64,000 nt of DNA from Pseudoxanthomonas suwonensis 11-1 (GTDB lineage Bacteria; Pseudomonadota; Gammaproteobacteria; Xanthomonadales; Xanthomonadaceae): NCBI RefSeq assembly GCF_000185965.1, contig NC_014924.1, positions 2,294,001-2,358,000 of the forward strand. Direction: 5' to 3'. The position numbers and the translations under genes are program-made. Below the pieces are notes generated by a model. It saw nothing but the letters and a program-made list of their open reading frames with translations. It had not been told where the DNA came from and did no database searches. Below are positions 30,441-41,041 of the stretch, in pieces (within the stretch, counting starts at the first letter, position 1; each line of letters begins with the position of its first letter).

Positions 30441-31943
30441 CTAGTCCGCGAGGTTGATCCAGGTCGCCTTGACCTCGGTGTACTTGTCGAAGGCATGGAG
30501 CGACTTGTCGCGGCCGTTACCGGACTGCTTGTAGCCGCCGAAGGGGGCGGTCATGTCGCCACCGTCCCAGTAGTTCACCCAGACGCTGCCGGCGCGCAGG
30601 CCGCGGGCGACGCGGTGGGCGCGGGAGAGGTTGGCGGTCCAGACGCCGGCGGCCAGGCCGTACTCGGTGTCGTTGGCGATCTTGAGGGCCTGGGCCTCGT
30701 CGTCGAACGGGATCACCGACAATACCGGGCCGAAGATCTCTTCGCGGGAGATGGTGTGCTCCGGGCGCACGTCGTCGAACACGGTCGGCTCGACGTAGCA
30801 GCCGCCGTCCACCGGCGCGATGCGGTTGCCGCCCAGGGCCAGTTTCGCGCCCTCGGCCTGGCCCTTGGCGATGTAGTCGAGCACGCGCCTGGTCTGGGTC
30901 TCGTCGACCAGGGCGCCCATCGGCGCGCCGGGTTCCAGCGGGTGGCGCGGCTGCATCTTCCTGCCGGCCTCGACCACGCGGGCGACGAACTCGTCCTTGA
31001 TGCTGCGCTCCACCAGCAGGCGCGAGGCGGCGGTGCAGACCTCTCCCTGGTTGTAGAAGATGCCCATGGCCGCGGCTTCGGCGGCCTTGGCCAGGTCAGG
31101 GGCGTCGGCGAACACGATGTTCGGGCTCTTGCCGCCGCACTCCATGTAGGCGCGTTTCATGTTCGACAGGCCCGCGCACTGCAGCAGGCGCTTGCCCACC
31201 GCGGTCGAGCCGGTGAACACCAGGCCATCGACATCCATGTGCAGCGCAAGTGCCTCGCCGGCCTCCTGGCCAAAGCCGGGCAGCACGTTGAACACGCCCT
31301 CCGGGATGCCGGCCTCGGCCACCAGCTCGGCCAGGCGCAGCACGCTCAGCGGCGACTTCTCCGAAGGCTTGATCACCACCGAGTTGCCGGTGGCCAGCGC
31401 CGGCGCCAGCTTCCAGGCCGCCATCAGCAGCGGGAAGTTCCACGGCACGATCGCGGCGACCACGCCCAGCGGCTCGCGCGTGACCAGGCCCAGTTCGTCC
31501 TCGCCGGTGGGCGCGACCTCGCCATAGACCTTGTCCAGCGCCTCGGCGGTCCAGCCAAAGCAGCGGATGGTGGCGGCGATGTCGACGTTGCGGGCGTCGT
31601 CGATCGGCTTGCCCATGTCCAGGGTTTCCAGCAGCGCCAGCTCGTCGGCGTGCTGTTCGATCAGCTGCACCAGCTTCTGCAGGGTCTTCTTGCGCTTGAC
31701 CGGCTTTGCCCGCGACCAGTGCCCGGCCTCGAAGCTGCGCCGCGCCGCGCGTACCGCGCGTTCGACGTCGGCCTGGCCGGCGCGTGCGACCTGGCCCAGC
31801 ACCCGGCCGTCGATCGGGCTGGTGCAGTCGAAGGTGCGGCCGTCGGCGGCATCCACGTACTGGCCATCGATGAAGGCGCGGGTGCGCAGTTCCAGCCCGT
31901 CGGCCATGGCCTGCCAGTCGGCGCGGGTACGTGGGTTGGACAT
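30441..31943 (-). CDS. puuC: Aldehyde dehydrogenase, gamma-glutamyl-gamma-aminobutyraldehyde type
   Basis: NAD(P)-dependent enzyme of 500 residues. Landmarks are IVPWNFPLLMAAWK, the cofactor loop FTGSTAVGKR, the general base Glu in MECGGKSPNIV, the catalytic Cys in NQGEVCTAASR and the C-terminal [10 protein letters not shown]. It is most like PuuC/AldB-type dehydrogenases that oxidise the aldehyde from gamma-glutamylputrescine. Context supports this: an XRE-cupin regulator and an amine aminotransferase follow. It may cooperate with the puuA/puuB-like pair at the start of the window. A broader substrate range is possible. Confidence 0.88.
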   Translation of the reverse strand: MSNPRTRADWQAMADGLELRTRAFIDGQYVDAADGRTFDCTSPIDGRVLGQVARAGQADVERAVRAARRSFEAGHWSRAKPVKRKKTLQKLVQLIEQHADELALLETLDMGKPIDDARNVDIAATIRCFGWTAEALDKVYGEVAPTGEDELGLVTREPLGVVAAIVPWNFPLLMAAWKLAPALATGNSVVIKPSEKSPLSVLRLAELVAEAGIPEGVFNVLPGFGQEAGEALALHMDVDGLVFTGSTAVGKRLLQCAGLSNMKRAYMECGGKSPNIVFADAPDLAKAAEAAAMGIFYNQGEVCTAASRLLVERSIKDEFVARVVEAGRKMQPRHPLEPGAPMGALVDETQTRRVLDYIAKGQAEGAKLALGGNRIAPVDGGCYVEPTVFDDVRPEHTISREEIFGPVLSVIPFDDEAQALKIANDTEYGLAAGVWTANLSRAHRVARGLRAGSVWVNYWDGGDMTAPFGGYKQSGNGRDKSLHAFDKYTEVKATWINLAD

Positions 31944-31986
31944 GGATCGCCTCCGGATTCGCTGAAGGGAAGGACCGGCGCGCCGG

Positions 31987-32313
31987 TCAGAGTTCTTCGA
32001 GATGTGCCGGCCTGGGCGGCGGCCGGAACCACCACAGCCCGACCAGCCACCCAGGCAGGCCGACCCAGGCCAGGAGGCGCTTCCAGGTATCCAGCGCCGC
32101 CAGTTCTGCAATGGAGAAGACACCCACAGCGCAGCCCACCACGGCGCCCACGGCGATCGCCGCCAGGGCCAGCGGCAACGCACGCCGGTTGCGGTGGTGG
32201 AGTCCTGCAGCGCTCCACCTGCGCTGCAGCCGCGACTGCCGCTGCTCGGCCTGGCGCCGGCGCTCCGGCTCCAGCAGCGCCTCCGCGATCTTCTCCGCCT
32301 GTTCGCGATCCAT
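31987..32313 (-). CDS. Hypothetical membrane protein
   Basis: Protein of 108 residues with a charged N-terminal helix (EQAEKIAEALLEPERRRQAEQR) and two membrane helices (about 45-70 and 78-95, the second containing WVGLPGWLVGLWWF). It lies between the regulator and the aldehyde dehydrogenase genes with gaps of 8 and 43 bases, suggesting one transcript. Function unknown. Confidence 0.6.
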   Translation of the reverse strand: MDREQAEKIAEALLEPERRRQAEQRQSRLQRRWSAAGLHHRNRRALPLALAAIAVGAVVGCAVGVFSIAELAALDTWKRLLAWVGLPGWLVGLWWFRPPPRPAHLEEL

Positions 32314-32321
32314 GCTGCGCC

Positions 32322-32870
32322 TCAGAACGTCGCGGGCGTGTTGGCACTGACGATCACCGCCTCGACCTCGCCCACGTTGCGGAAACGATGCGGGATGCGG
32401 CTCTCGAAGTAGTAGGCCTCGCCGGGGCCGAGCACGCGCACCTGGCTGCCGACGGTGACCTCGACCTGGCCGGCGACGATGACGCCGCCCTCCTCGCCCT
32501 CGTGGACGATCATCGCCTCGCCGGTATCGCTGCCCGGCGGCATCACCTCGCGCAGGATGCACATCTGCCGCTGCGGCCGGTGCTGGCCCACCAGGTAGTA
32601 GTGGATGTCGTTGTTGCCCACGTCCGGCAGCTCGTCGGCCGTATAGAACGGCTGTTCCGGCTGGCCGGGATCCAGGTCTTGGGTGAAGAAGTCGGCCAGC
32701 GAGATCGGGATGCCGTCCAGCACCTTCTTCAGCGAACTGACCGAGGGGCTGACCTTGTTCTGCTCGATCAGGGAGATCGTGCTGTTGGTGACGCCCACGC
32801 GGCGGGCCAGCTCGCGCTGGCTGAGGCCCCGGGCCGTGCGTACCCGCTGCAGGCGTGCGCCGATGTCCAT
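32322..32870 (-). CDS. puuR: XRE-cupin transcriptional regulator, PuuR-like
   Basis: DNA-binding regulator of 182 residues. An N-terminal helix-turn-helix (about 5-58, LSQRELARRVGVTNSTISLIEQ) is joined to a C-terminal cupin sensor (about 100-180, with HEGEEGGVIVAGQVEVTVG and YYFESRIPHRFRN). This is the architecture of PuuR, which represses polyamine catabolism genes. It is divergent from the aminotransferase gene; the 165-base AT-richer gap between them probably contains its operator. The ligand is inferred from context. Confidence 0.85.
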   Translation of the reverse strand: MDIGARLQRVRTARGLSQRELARRVGVTNSTISLIEQNKVSPSVSSLKKVLDGIPISLADFFTQDLDPGQPEQPFYTADELPDVGNNDIHYYLVGQHRPQRQMCILREVMPPGSDTGEAMIVHEGEEGGVIVAGQVEVTVGSQVRVLGPGEAYYFESRIPHRFRNVGEVEAVIVSANTPATF

Positions 32871-32910
32871 CCGCGTAGGTCTGCTCTGCTGCCGGAGGCG
32901 CCGGCGTGTT

Positions 32911-32990
32911 GCGGATACTTTACATGGCACCCCGCCACGGTCAATTTTTTGGCTTAGACTCGGCCCAGCGTTGAATTTATCGAACGGCCC
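32911..32990. promoter_or_regulatory. Divergent promoter/operator region of the amine-catabolism genes
   Basis: Between the regulator and aminotransferase starts lies an unusually AT-rich patch for this genome, with GGTCAATTTTTTGGCTTAG near 32940 and TTGAATTTATCGAACGG near 32972. Such patches usually hold promoters. No exact operator can be assigned; binding by the adjacent regulator is an inference. Confidence 0.4.
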
Positions 32991-33035
32991 CGCCCCGGTG
33001 GCGGCCTGCCCCGAACTCCCGACCGGAGCCTGCGC

Positions 33036-34397
<1,362 letters not shown>

Positions 34398-34428
34398 CGC
34401 CGGCAAGGCTTCCGCAAAGGAGAATTCC

Positions 34429-35547
34429 ATGCTCGTCGGCGTCCCCAGCGAAACCAAGGTCCATGAGTACCGCGTCGGCATCACCCCGGCCGGCGCGCGC
34501 GAACTGTCCGCCCACGGCCACCAGGTCCTGGTCCAGCGCGGCGCCGGGCTAGGCGCCGGCCTGGCCGACGAGGCCTACGAGGCTGCCGGCGCGCAGCTGG
34601 TCGACGGCGCCGCCGAGGTCTACGGCCGCGCCGAGCTGGTGGTCAAGGTCAAGGAGCCGCAGCCGGACGAGTGCGCGATGCTGCGTGCCGGCCAGGTGCT
34701 GTTCGCCTACCTGCACCTGGCGCCGGACCGCGCCCAGGCCGAGGCCCTGCTGGCTTCCGGCGCGACCGCGATCGCCTACGAGACCGTGACCGATGCCGCC
34801 GGCGGCCTGCCGCTGCTGGCGCCGATGAGCGAGGTCGCCGGACGCATGGCGATCCAGGCCGGCGCGCATGCGCTGGAGAAGGCGCAGGGCGGCTCGGGCG
34901 TGCTGCTCGGCGGCGTGCCCGGCGTGGCCCCGGCCGAGGTGCTGGTACTGGGCGGCGGCACGGTCGGGCTCAACGCCGCGCGCATGGCCATGGGCCTGGG
35001 CGCGCGGGTTACCGTGGTCGACCGCTCGATCGAGCGCCTGCGCCAGATCGACGAACTCTACGGCGACCGCATCTCCACCCTCTATTCGGTCCGCGATTCC
35101 ATCGACGACCGCCTGGCGCGCAGCGACCTGGTGATCGGCGCGGTGCTGGTGCCCGGCGCCGCCGCGCCGCGACTGGTCACGCGCGGACAGCTGAAGCTGA
35201 TGCGCCCGGGTTCGGTGCTGGTGGACGTGGCCATCGACCAGGGCGGCTGCTTCGAGACCAGCCGACCGACCACGCACGACGCGCCGACCTACGAGGTCGA
35301 CGGGATCATCCATTACTGCGTGGCCAACATGCCCGGCGCGGTGGCGCGCACCTCCACCTTCGCCCTGGCCAACGCCACCCTGCCGCGGGTGCTGGAGCTT
35401 GCCGGCAAGGGCGTCAACCAGGCGCTGGGCGACGACGTGCACCTGCGCAACGGTCTCAACGTGCACGCCGGCCACATCACCCACCGCGCCGTCGCCGACG
35501 CGCTGTCGCTCCCCTTCACCCAGGCAGCGGAGGCGCTGGCGTCCTGA
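34429..35547 (+). CDS. ald: Alanine dehydrogenase
   Basis: NAD-dependent interconversion of alanine with pyruvate and ammonia. The protein is 372 residues, standard for Ald. It opens [18 protein letters not shown], has [10 protein letters not shown] with the substrate Lys, [18 protein letters not shown] as nucleotide-binding loop, and [19 protein letters not shown] near the active site. It follows the aminotransferase by 31 bases, with a strong AAGGAGAA ribosome site. A role in regenerating pyruvate from alanine formed by that transaminase is a natural inference. Confidence 0.95.
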   Translation: MLVGVPSETKVHEYRVGITPAGARELSAHGHQVLVQRGAGLGAGLADEAYEAAGAQLVDGAAEVYGRAELVVKVKEPQPDECAMLRAGQVLFAYLHLAPDRAQAEALLASGATAIAYETVTDAAGGLPLLAPMSEVAGRMAIQAGAHALEKAQGGSGVLLGGVPGVAPAEVLVLGGGTVGLNAARMAMGLGARVTVVDRSIERLRQIDELYGDRISTLYSVRDSIDDRLARSDLVIGAVLVPGAAAPRLVTRGQLKLMRPGSVLVDVAIDQGGCFETSRPTTHDAPTYEVDGIIHYCVANMPGAVARTSTFALANATLPRVLELAGKGVNQALGDDVHLRNGLNVHAGHITHRAVADALSLPFTQAAEALAS

Positions 35548-35582
35548 CGCCACGCCGCCGTCCGCAACGCGCAAGGACCGCC

Positions 35583-37073
<1,491 letters not shown>

Positions 37074-37342
37074 GCGCCCCTCCCCGGCGGGGTGAAGCGA
37101 CCCGCTTGCGCGCACTGATGCACCTGCCAACGGGCGCCCGCGGCCCATTGGCGCCGGCTCTGGGCGCGAAGCGGGAGCCGGGGGAGAGGGTCGGGAATTG
37201 ACGGTGCTTGCCCCGACGCAGAGCCGGACTCTCTTGCGCCACTGCGCTGCTGCGAATGGCTGTAAACGCCGGACCCTGCGCAGTTGAAGCGCCCTGCGCC
37301 CACAGCGCGCTTTCCACATCGCCAGCCTACCGCCCTCCCCGA

Positions 37343-37364
37343 CCCCTCTCCCGGGGGAGAGGGG
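37343..37364. repeat. Palindromic repeat unit
   Basis: CCCCTCTCCC and GGGAGAGGGG form a 10-bp stem with two bases between. Degenerate versions occur at about 37170-37190 and 37730-37775, so it is an interspersed element rather than a plain terminator, although it could terminate transcription after mmsA. Confidence 0.6.
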
Positions 37365-37439
37365 CTTGAGCAGACGAGACGCCTCACGAAACCGGCTCTG
37401 CGTTGCTTTCGTTTTTTGCTGTTGCTGTTGCCGTTGCTC

Positions 37440-37690
37440 TGCCCCGCCCGTTATAGCGAGCCGAGCATCGGAGTGCCGGCGGGGGCGTAGAGGCCCGCAT
37501 GTCTGAGCGCAGCGAGTTTGCGGGCCGTCCCCCGCCGGTGCGAGAAGCGCAGGTTACCGACCGGCGGAGCCGGTCGGGCGAGCGGTTCGGGCTGTGCTTT
37601 CTTTTTGGTTACTTTTTCTTTGCACAAGCAAAGAAAAAGTGACTCGCCCAAGCCGCGAAGCGGCTGGCGAAAGCTCTTGCTTTCGAGGCC
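37440..37690. repeat. Multi-hairpin interspersed element
   Basis: Five inverted repeats follow one another without a gene. They are 37476-37538 (CCGGCGGGGG/CCCCCGCCGG outside GGCCCGCA/TGCGGGCC), 37557-37577 (CCGACCGGC, loop GGA), 37611-37640 (ACTTTTTCTTTG, 6-base loop), 37651-37665 (AGCCGC, loop GAA) and 37668-37685 (CGAAAGC, loop TCTT). I recall closely similar blocks dispersed in Xanthomonadaceae genomes, so it is probably a repetitive element. Transcription or mobility is unknown. Confidence 0.6.
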
Positions 37691-37866
37691 TCACCTTGTA
37701 TGGCGAACCTATCAAGCACGGCGCGCCTCCCTGCCCCCTCCTCAACCCCTTCCCCGATGGGGTAGAGGGCTTGAATGCGTACTGCACATCCTCCCCGCTA
37801 CACTTCCGCGCCATGTGTCGCCGGAATCGGGCATGGCCCCGGTGATGCGATCTCCACGGGAACGGC

Positions 37867-39153
37867 ATGAGCAGCAGCGAGGATCCACGCCAGGCACAAC
37901 TGCGCCGCATGAAGGCCATCGCCCTGGCGATGCTGCTGGCGATGGTCGCCGGCTTCGTCACCGCCCACGTGATGGGCAACCAGGGGGTGTGGGCCTGGGC
38001 GTCGGCATTCTGCGAGGCGGCCACGGTAGGCGCGCTGGCGGACTGGTTCGCGGTGGTGGCGCTGTTCCGCCATCCGCTCGGATTGCCGATCCCGCATACC
38101 GCGATCATCCCGCGCAGCAAGGCGCGCATCGCCGACAGCCTGGCCGCGTTCGTGCGCGACCATTTCCTCGAGCCGCAGACCCTGCTGGCGCGACTGGAGG
38201 TGTTCGATCCGGCCGAGCGCCTGGGCCAGTGGCTGTCGCGACCGGAGCAGTCCCGAAAGCTGGCCGGCATGGCGCGTGGCTGGGCACTGCAGGCGCTGGA
38301 CCTGCTGGACGAGCGCGCGGTGCGCGAGCGCATCCGCGAATTCGTGGTCGCGCGGCTGCAGGCGTGGGATGCGTCGGCCACCGCCGGCGACGTGCTGGGC
38401 GTGCTCACCGCCGACGGCCGCCACCAGGCCCTGCTGGACGAGGCCCTGCGCCGGCTCGGGCGCTACCTGGACAGCGGGGACATCAAGCAGCGCGCCTCGG
38501 GCATGCTGGTCAAGCATGCGCGGCGCGAGTGGCCGCGGCTGGTCGGCACGGTGGACTGGGTCAAGCCGGTCGAAGGCATCGCCGACAGCCTGGCCGAACG
38601 CATCGCCCACGCCCTGCTGGACGAACTCAACGAGATCCTGTCCCAGCCCGACCACCCGATGCGGCGCGACTACGAGCAGTGGCTGCAGTCCTACGTGCAG
38701 CGCCTGCGCGACGATCCCAGGGTCGGCGCGCGGGTCGAGAAGATCAAGCAGGAGTTGATCGGCCACGCCAGCGTGCAGGAATACGTCAGCGGGCTGTGGG
38801 ACCACATCCACACGGCGCTGCGCCACGACCTGGAACGCGAGGACGGCGTGCTGGCCGCGAACCTCGAAAGCTCGCTGGCAGGACTGGGCGCGGCACTGGG
38901 GCGCGATCCGGAGCTGCGCGCGGCAATCAACCAGCACGTGATGGGCGGCGCCGAGAAGCTGGCGCTGCGCCTGCGCGGCGGGGTGACCGACTACATCGCC
39001 CAGACCGTCAAGGGCTGGGACGAACGCCACCTGGTGCGCGAGCTGGAACTGGGCGTGGGCCGCGACCTGCAATACATCCGCTACAACGGCACCCTGGTGG
39101 GCGGGCTGATCGGACTGCTGCTGCATGCGGTGATCGTGTGGCTGGAGACCTAG
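37867..39153 (+). CDS. DUF445 (YjiN-like) membrane protein
   Basis: Inner-membrane protein of 428 residues. An N-terminal helix pair (about 16-60, AIALAMLLAMVAGFVTAHVMG then AFCEAATVGALADWFAVVALF) contains the DUF445 signature GALADWFAVVALFRHP. A long helical soluble region follows, and a C-terminal helix (GTLVGGLIGLLLHAVIVWL). Function of the family is unknown. The last 36 bases of the gene are copied downstream in a second direct repeat at 39260. Confidence 0.9.
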   Translation: MSSSEDPRQAQLRRMKAIALAMLLAMVAGFVTAHVMGNQGVWAWASAFCEAATVGALADWFAVVALFRHPLGLPIPHTAIIPRSKARIADSLAAFVRDHFLEPQTLLARLEVFDPAERLGQWLSRPEQSRKLAGMARGWALQALDLLDERAVRERIREFVVARLQAWDASATAGDVLGVLTADGRHQALLDEALRRLGRYLDSGDIKQRASGMLVKHARREWPRLVGTVDWVKPVEGIADSLAERIAHALLDELNEILSQPDHPMRRDYEQWLQSYVQRLRDDPRVGARVEKIKQELIGHASVQEYVSGLWDHIHTALRHDLEREDGVLAANLESSLAGLGAALGRDPELRAAINQHVMGGAEKLALRLRGGVTDYIAQTVKGWDERHLVRELELGVGRDLQYIRYNGTLVGGLIGLLLHAVIVWLET

Positions 39154-39197
39154 GGCGCGCCTCGTAGCCCGGGTAAACGGAGCGCACCCGGGGACCG
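39118..39197. repeat. Direct repeat copy 1 (end of DUF445 gene plus flank)
   Basis: About 80 bases from CTGCTGCATGCGGTGATCGT through the DUF445 stop and the following TAGCCCGGGTAAACGGA. A near-identical copy lies 142 bases downstream at 39260-39340. Confidence 0.8.
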
Positions 39198-39223
39198 GGG
39201 GCAATTGATTGGCCGTACTGAAC

Positions 39224-39252
39224 CCCGGATGCGGCCTGCGCCCGCATCCGGG
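39224..39252. repeat. REP-like palindrome
   Basis: CCCGGATGCGG and CCGCATCCGGG form an 11-bp stem with a 7-base loop between the two direct repeat copies. A related half-element is near 39363. This is the kind of short palindromic repeat common in Xanthomonadaceae intergenic DNA. Confidence 0.65.
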
Positions 39253-39259
39253 CGACGCG

Positions 39260-39340
39260 CTGCTGCATGCGGTGATCGTGTGGCTGGAGACCCAGGGCGC
39301 CCTTCGTAGCCCGGGTAAGCGGATCGCACCCCGGGGCCCG
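39260..39340. repeat. Direct repeat copy 2
   Basis: A second copy of the DUF445 gene end and flank, with few differences. The stop codon TAG of copy 1 reads CAG here. It is non-coding in context and appears to come from a local duplication. Confidence 0.8.
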
Positions 39341-39562
39341 CGGCATGTGAGTGACCAGACCATCCCCGGATGCGGCCCTGGCCTTGTCCGGACCAGGCGC
39401 ATGATTCTCCAGCCAGCCCGTTCGTCCGGATGCGCTGGTCGCCGCCCCACCCTGCCCCACCCCAGTGGCGGAGGGAAGATTGAGAAGACCCCCTCAAGTA
39501 TCCGGCGCCCCGGCCGATAGGCCGAACAGGGCCCAATGCGGCTTGCCAACAGGGGACGAAAA

Positions 39563-39934
39563 ATGACGACCGCACGACCGACCGTGCTGCTTTGCGACGA
39601 CTCGCGCGCCCTGCGCATGCTGGCGGCCAGCCAGCTGGAAGAGGCCGGGTTCCGGGTCGTGGGCGAGGCCGGCAACGGCCACGAGGCCCAGGCCCAGTAC
39701 CGCGCGCTCAAGCCGGACGTGGTCCTGCTGGACCTGGTGATGCCCGAATGCGATGGCCGCCAGGCCCTGGCCGGGATCCTCGAGCACGATCCGCAGGCGA
39801 AGGTGGTGATCCTCAGCTCGCTCGGTGCCCAGAGCGACATCGAGCACTGCCTGCGCAGCGGTGCCCGCTCCTACCTGCAGAAGCCGATCGATCCGGAAGT
39901 CATGGAGCGCGTGCTCCGTGAAGTCCTGGCCTGA
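39563..39934 (+). CDS. CheY-like response regulator
   Basis: Single receiver domain of 123 residues with the full active site: the DD pair in LLCDDSRALRML, phosphoacceptor Asp in VVLLDLVMPECDG, SS in VVILSSLGAQ and Lys in YLQKPID. There is no output domain, so it probably acts through protein contact. The ATG follows AGGGGACG. It is 34 bases ahead of the MshEN/CheX-like gene, suggesting a two-gene signalling unit. No kinase is adjacent. Confidence 0.9.
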   Translation: MTTARPTVLLCDDSRALRMLAASQLEEAGFRVVGEAGNGHEAQAQYRALKPDVVLLDLVMPECDGRQALAGILEHDPQAKVVILSSLGAQSDIEHCLRSGARSYLQKPIDPEVMERVLREVLA

Positions 39935-39968
39935 TCCGGCCCGCCTCCCGAACCACGGAGCACCACCA

Positions 39969-40811
39969 ATGGCAGTCAAATTCCTGGGCCAGTTCCTGCT
40001 GGAACGTGGCCTGATCACGCCGGCGCAGCTGCTGGCGGCCACCGAGGCGCAGCGCGCGTCCAATCCCCTGCTGGGCGAACTGGCCGTGCGCCAGGGCCTG
40101 CTGAGCGAGGCGCAGGCGCGCCGGATCAACGAGCGCCAGCGCGCCGAGGATCGCCGCTTCGGCGACATCGCGCTGGAGCTGGGCCTGCTCGACACGCCCG
40201 AGATCGAGGCCCTGCTGGACGCGCAGAAGGCCGGACGCAAGCTGTTCGGCCAGGTGCTGGTCGAACAGGGCGTGCTTGATGCCGAAACACTGGAGAAGGC
40301 GCTGGTCGAGCACCGCGCCGAGCAGCAGGCCGGCAACCAGGAGCTGGCCGCGACCCTGGCCGGTCACCCGCTGGGCGAGCTGGCGCAGGAGACCACCGAC
40401 CTGTGCATGCGCCTGTTCCCGCGCATGCTGGCCACCCAGGTGCAGCCGGCGGGACTGGCCGATACGGTAGCGACCGCGACCTGGCCGTACACCGCGCACG
40501 TGCGCATCAGCGGCGAGCGCAGCCTGCGGGTGGGCCTGTCGTGCGACCGCGCCACCCTGCAGACCCTGGCCTGCGCCTTCCTGCGCGTGCCGACCGAGCA
40601 GTGCGACAGCGAGCTTGCGGCCGATGCGCTGGGCGAGATCGTCAACGTGCTGATGGGCTACGTGGTGCGCAACACCCTGAGCGAGGACGCGGACTACCGC
40701 GCCACGCCCCCGGACTTCACCCGTACCGCGGCCACCCTGGTGGACGAGGGCGCGCTGGCGGTGCAGCTCAACAGCCAGCTGGGACCGCTGCTGCTGCTGG
40801 TCGGGGAGTAA
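39969..40811 (+). CDS. MshEN-repeat protein with CheX/CheC-like domain
   Basis: Soluble protein of 280 residues. The first half has three copies of a motif of the MshEN/T2SS-ATPase N-domain type, shape LG-x2-L-x3-G-x6-L: KFLGQFLLERGLITPAQLL (about 4-22), RFGDIALELGLLDTPEIEAL (about 63-82) and KLFGQVLVEQGVLDAETL (about 92-109). Such repeats bind cyclic di-GMP in MshE. The second half (about 130-280) resembles CheX/CheC phosphatase-like domains (ELAADALGEIVNVLMGYVV). With the CheY-like gene before it, a cyclic di-GMP-responsive phosphatase or adaptor is a reasonable guess. Both assignments are by pattern only. Confidence 0.65.
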   Translation: MAVKFLGQFLLERGLITPAQLLAATEAQRASNPLLGELAVRQGLLSEAQARRINERQRAEDRRFGDIALELGLLDTPEIEALLDAQKAGRKLFGQVLVEQGVLDAETLEKALVEHRAEQQAGNQELAATLAGHPLGELAQETTDLCMRLFPRMLATQVQPAGLADTVATATWPYTAHVRISGERSLRVGLSCDRATLQTLACAFLRVPTEQCDSELAADALGEIVNVLMGYVVRNTLSEDADYRATPPDFTRTAATLVDEGALAVQLNSQLGPLLLLVGE

Positions 40812-40827
40812 TCCGCGGTCCCGTGCG

Positions 40828-40890
40828 CGTCCGGAGCACGAATCCGGACGATCGCAACGGGAGCCACCGGGTCCCCGCTCTGGCGGGGAC
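40828..40890. repeat. Two short hairpins between convergent genes
   Basis: CGTCCGGA/TCCGGACG (40828-40850) and GTCCCCGC/GCGGGGAC (40871-40890). The second resembles common intergenic palindromes of this bacterial group and may also act as a terminator. Confidence 0.45.
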
Positions 40891-41001
40891 GAAGTCCGGA
40901 TCGGGAAACCAGCGAACCATCAGCGACGTCGTCCCGGCGGCTGCAAACCGGAAGCCGGCGACCCTGCTTGTGGCTTTCGCGCCTGCGCAGGAAGCCGTTC
41001 C

Positions 41002-41034
41002 GCGGCCCGCGTCTCTCCGGGCCGCTCTTTCTTT
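41002..41034 (+). terminator. Rho-independent terminator
   Basis: GCGGCCCG pairs with CGGGCCGC across an 8-base loop and is followed by TCTTTCTTTA. It is oriented for plus-strand transcription from the CheX-like gene, though about 190 bases after its stop. Confidence 0.6.
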
Positions 41035-41041
41035 ACTGGGC

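Larger units (their letters stand above)
37074..37866. other. Long intergenic region rich in structured repeats
   Basis: About 790 bases between mmsA and the DUF445 gene hold no credible gene. They contain the CCCCTCTCCC palindrome, a CTGTTGCTGTTGCCGTTGCT microrepeat near 37421-37440 and the multi-hairpin element. The promoter of the DUF445 gene should lie in the last 100 bases. Confidence 0.6.

Noticed and set aside
37440-37690. CRISPR array or retron
   Set aside because: The repeats are different hairpins, not identical spaced direct repeats, and no cas gene or reverse transcriptase is nearby.
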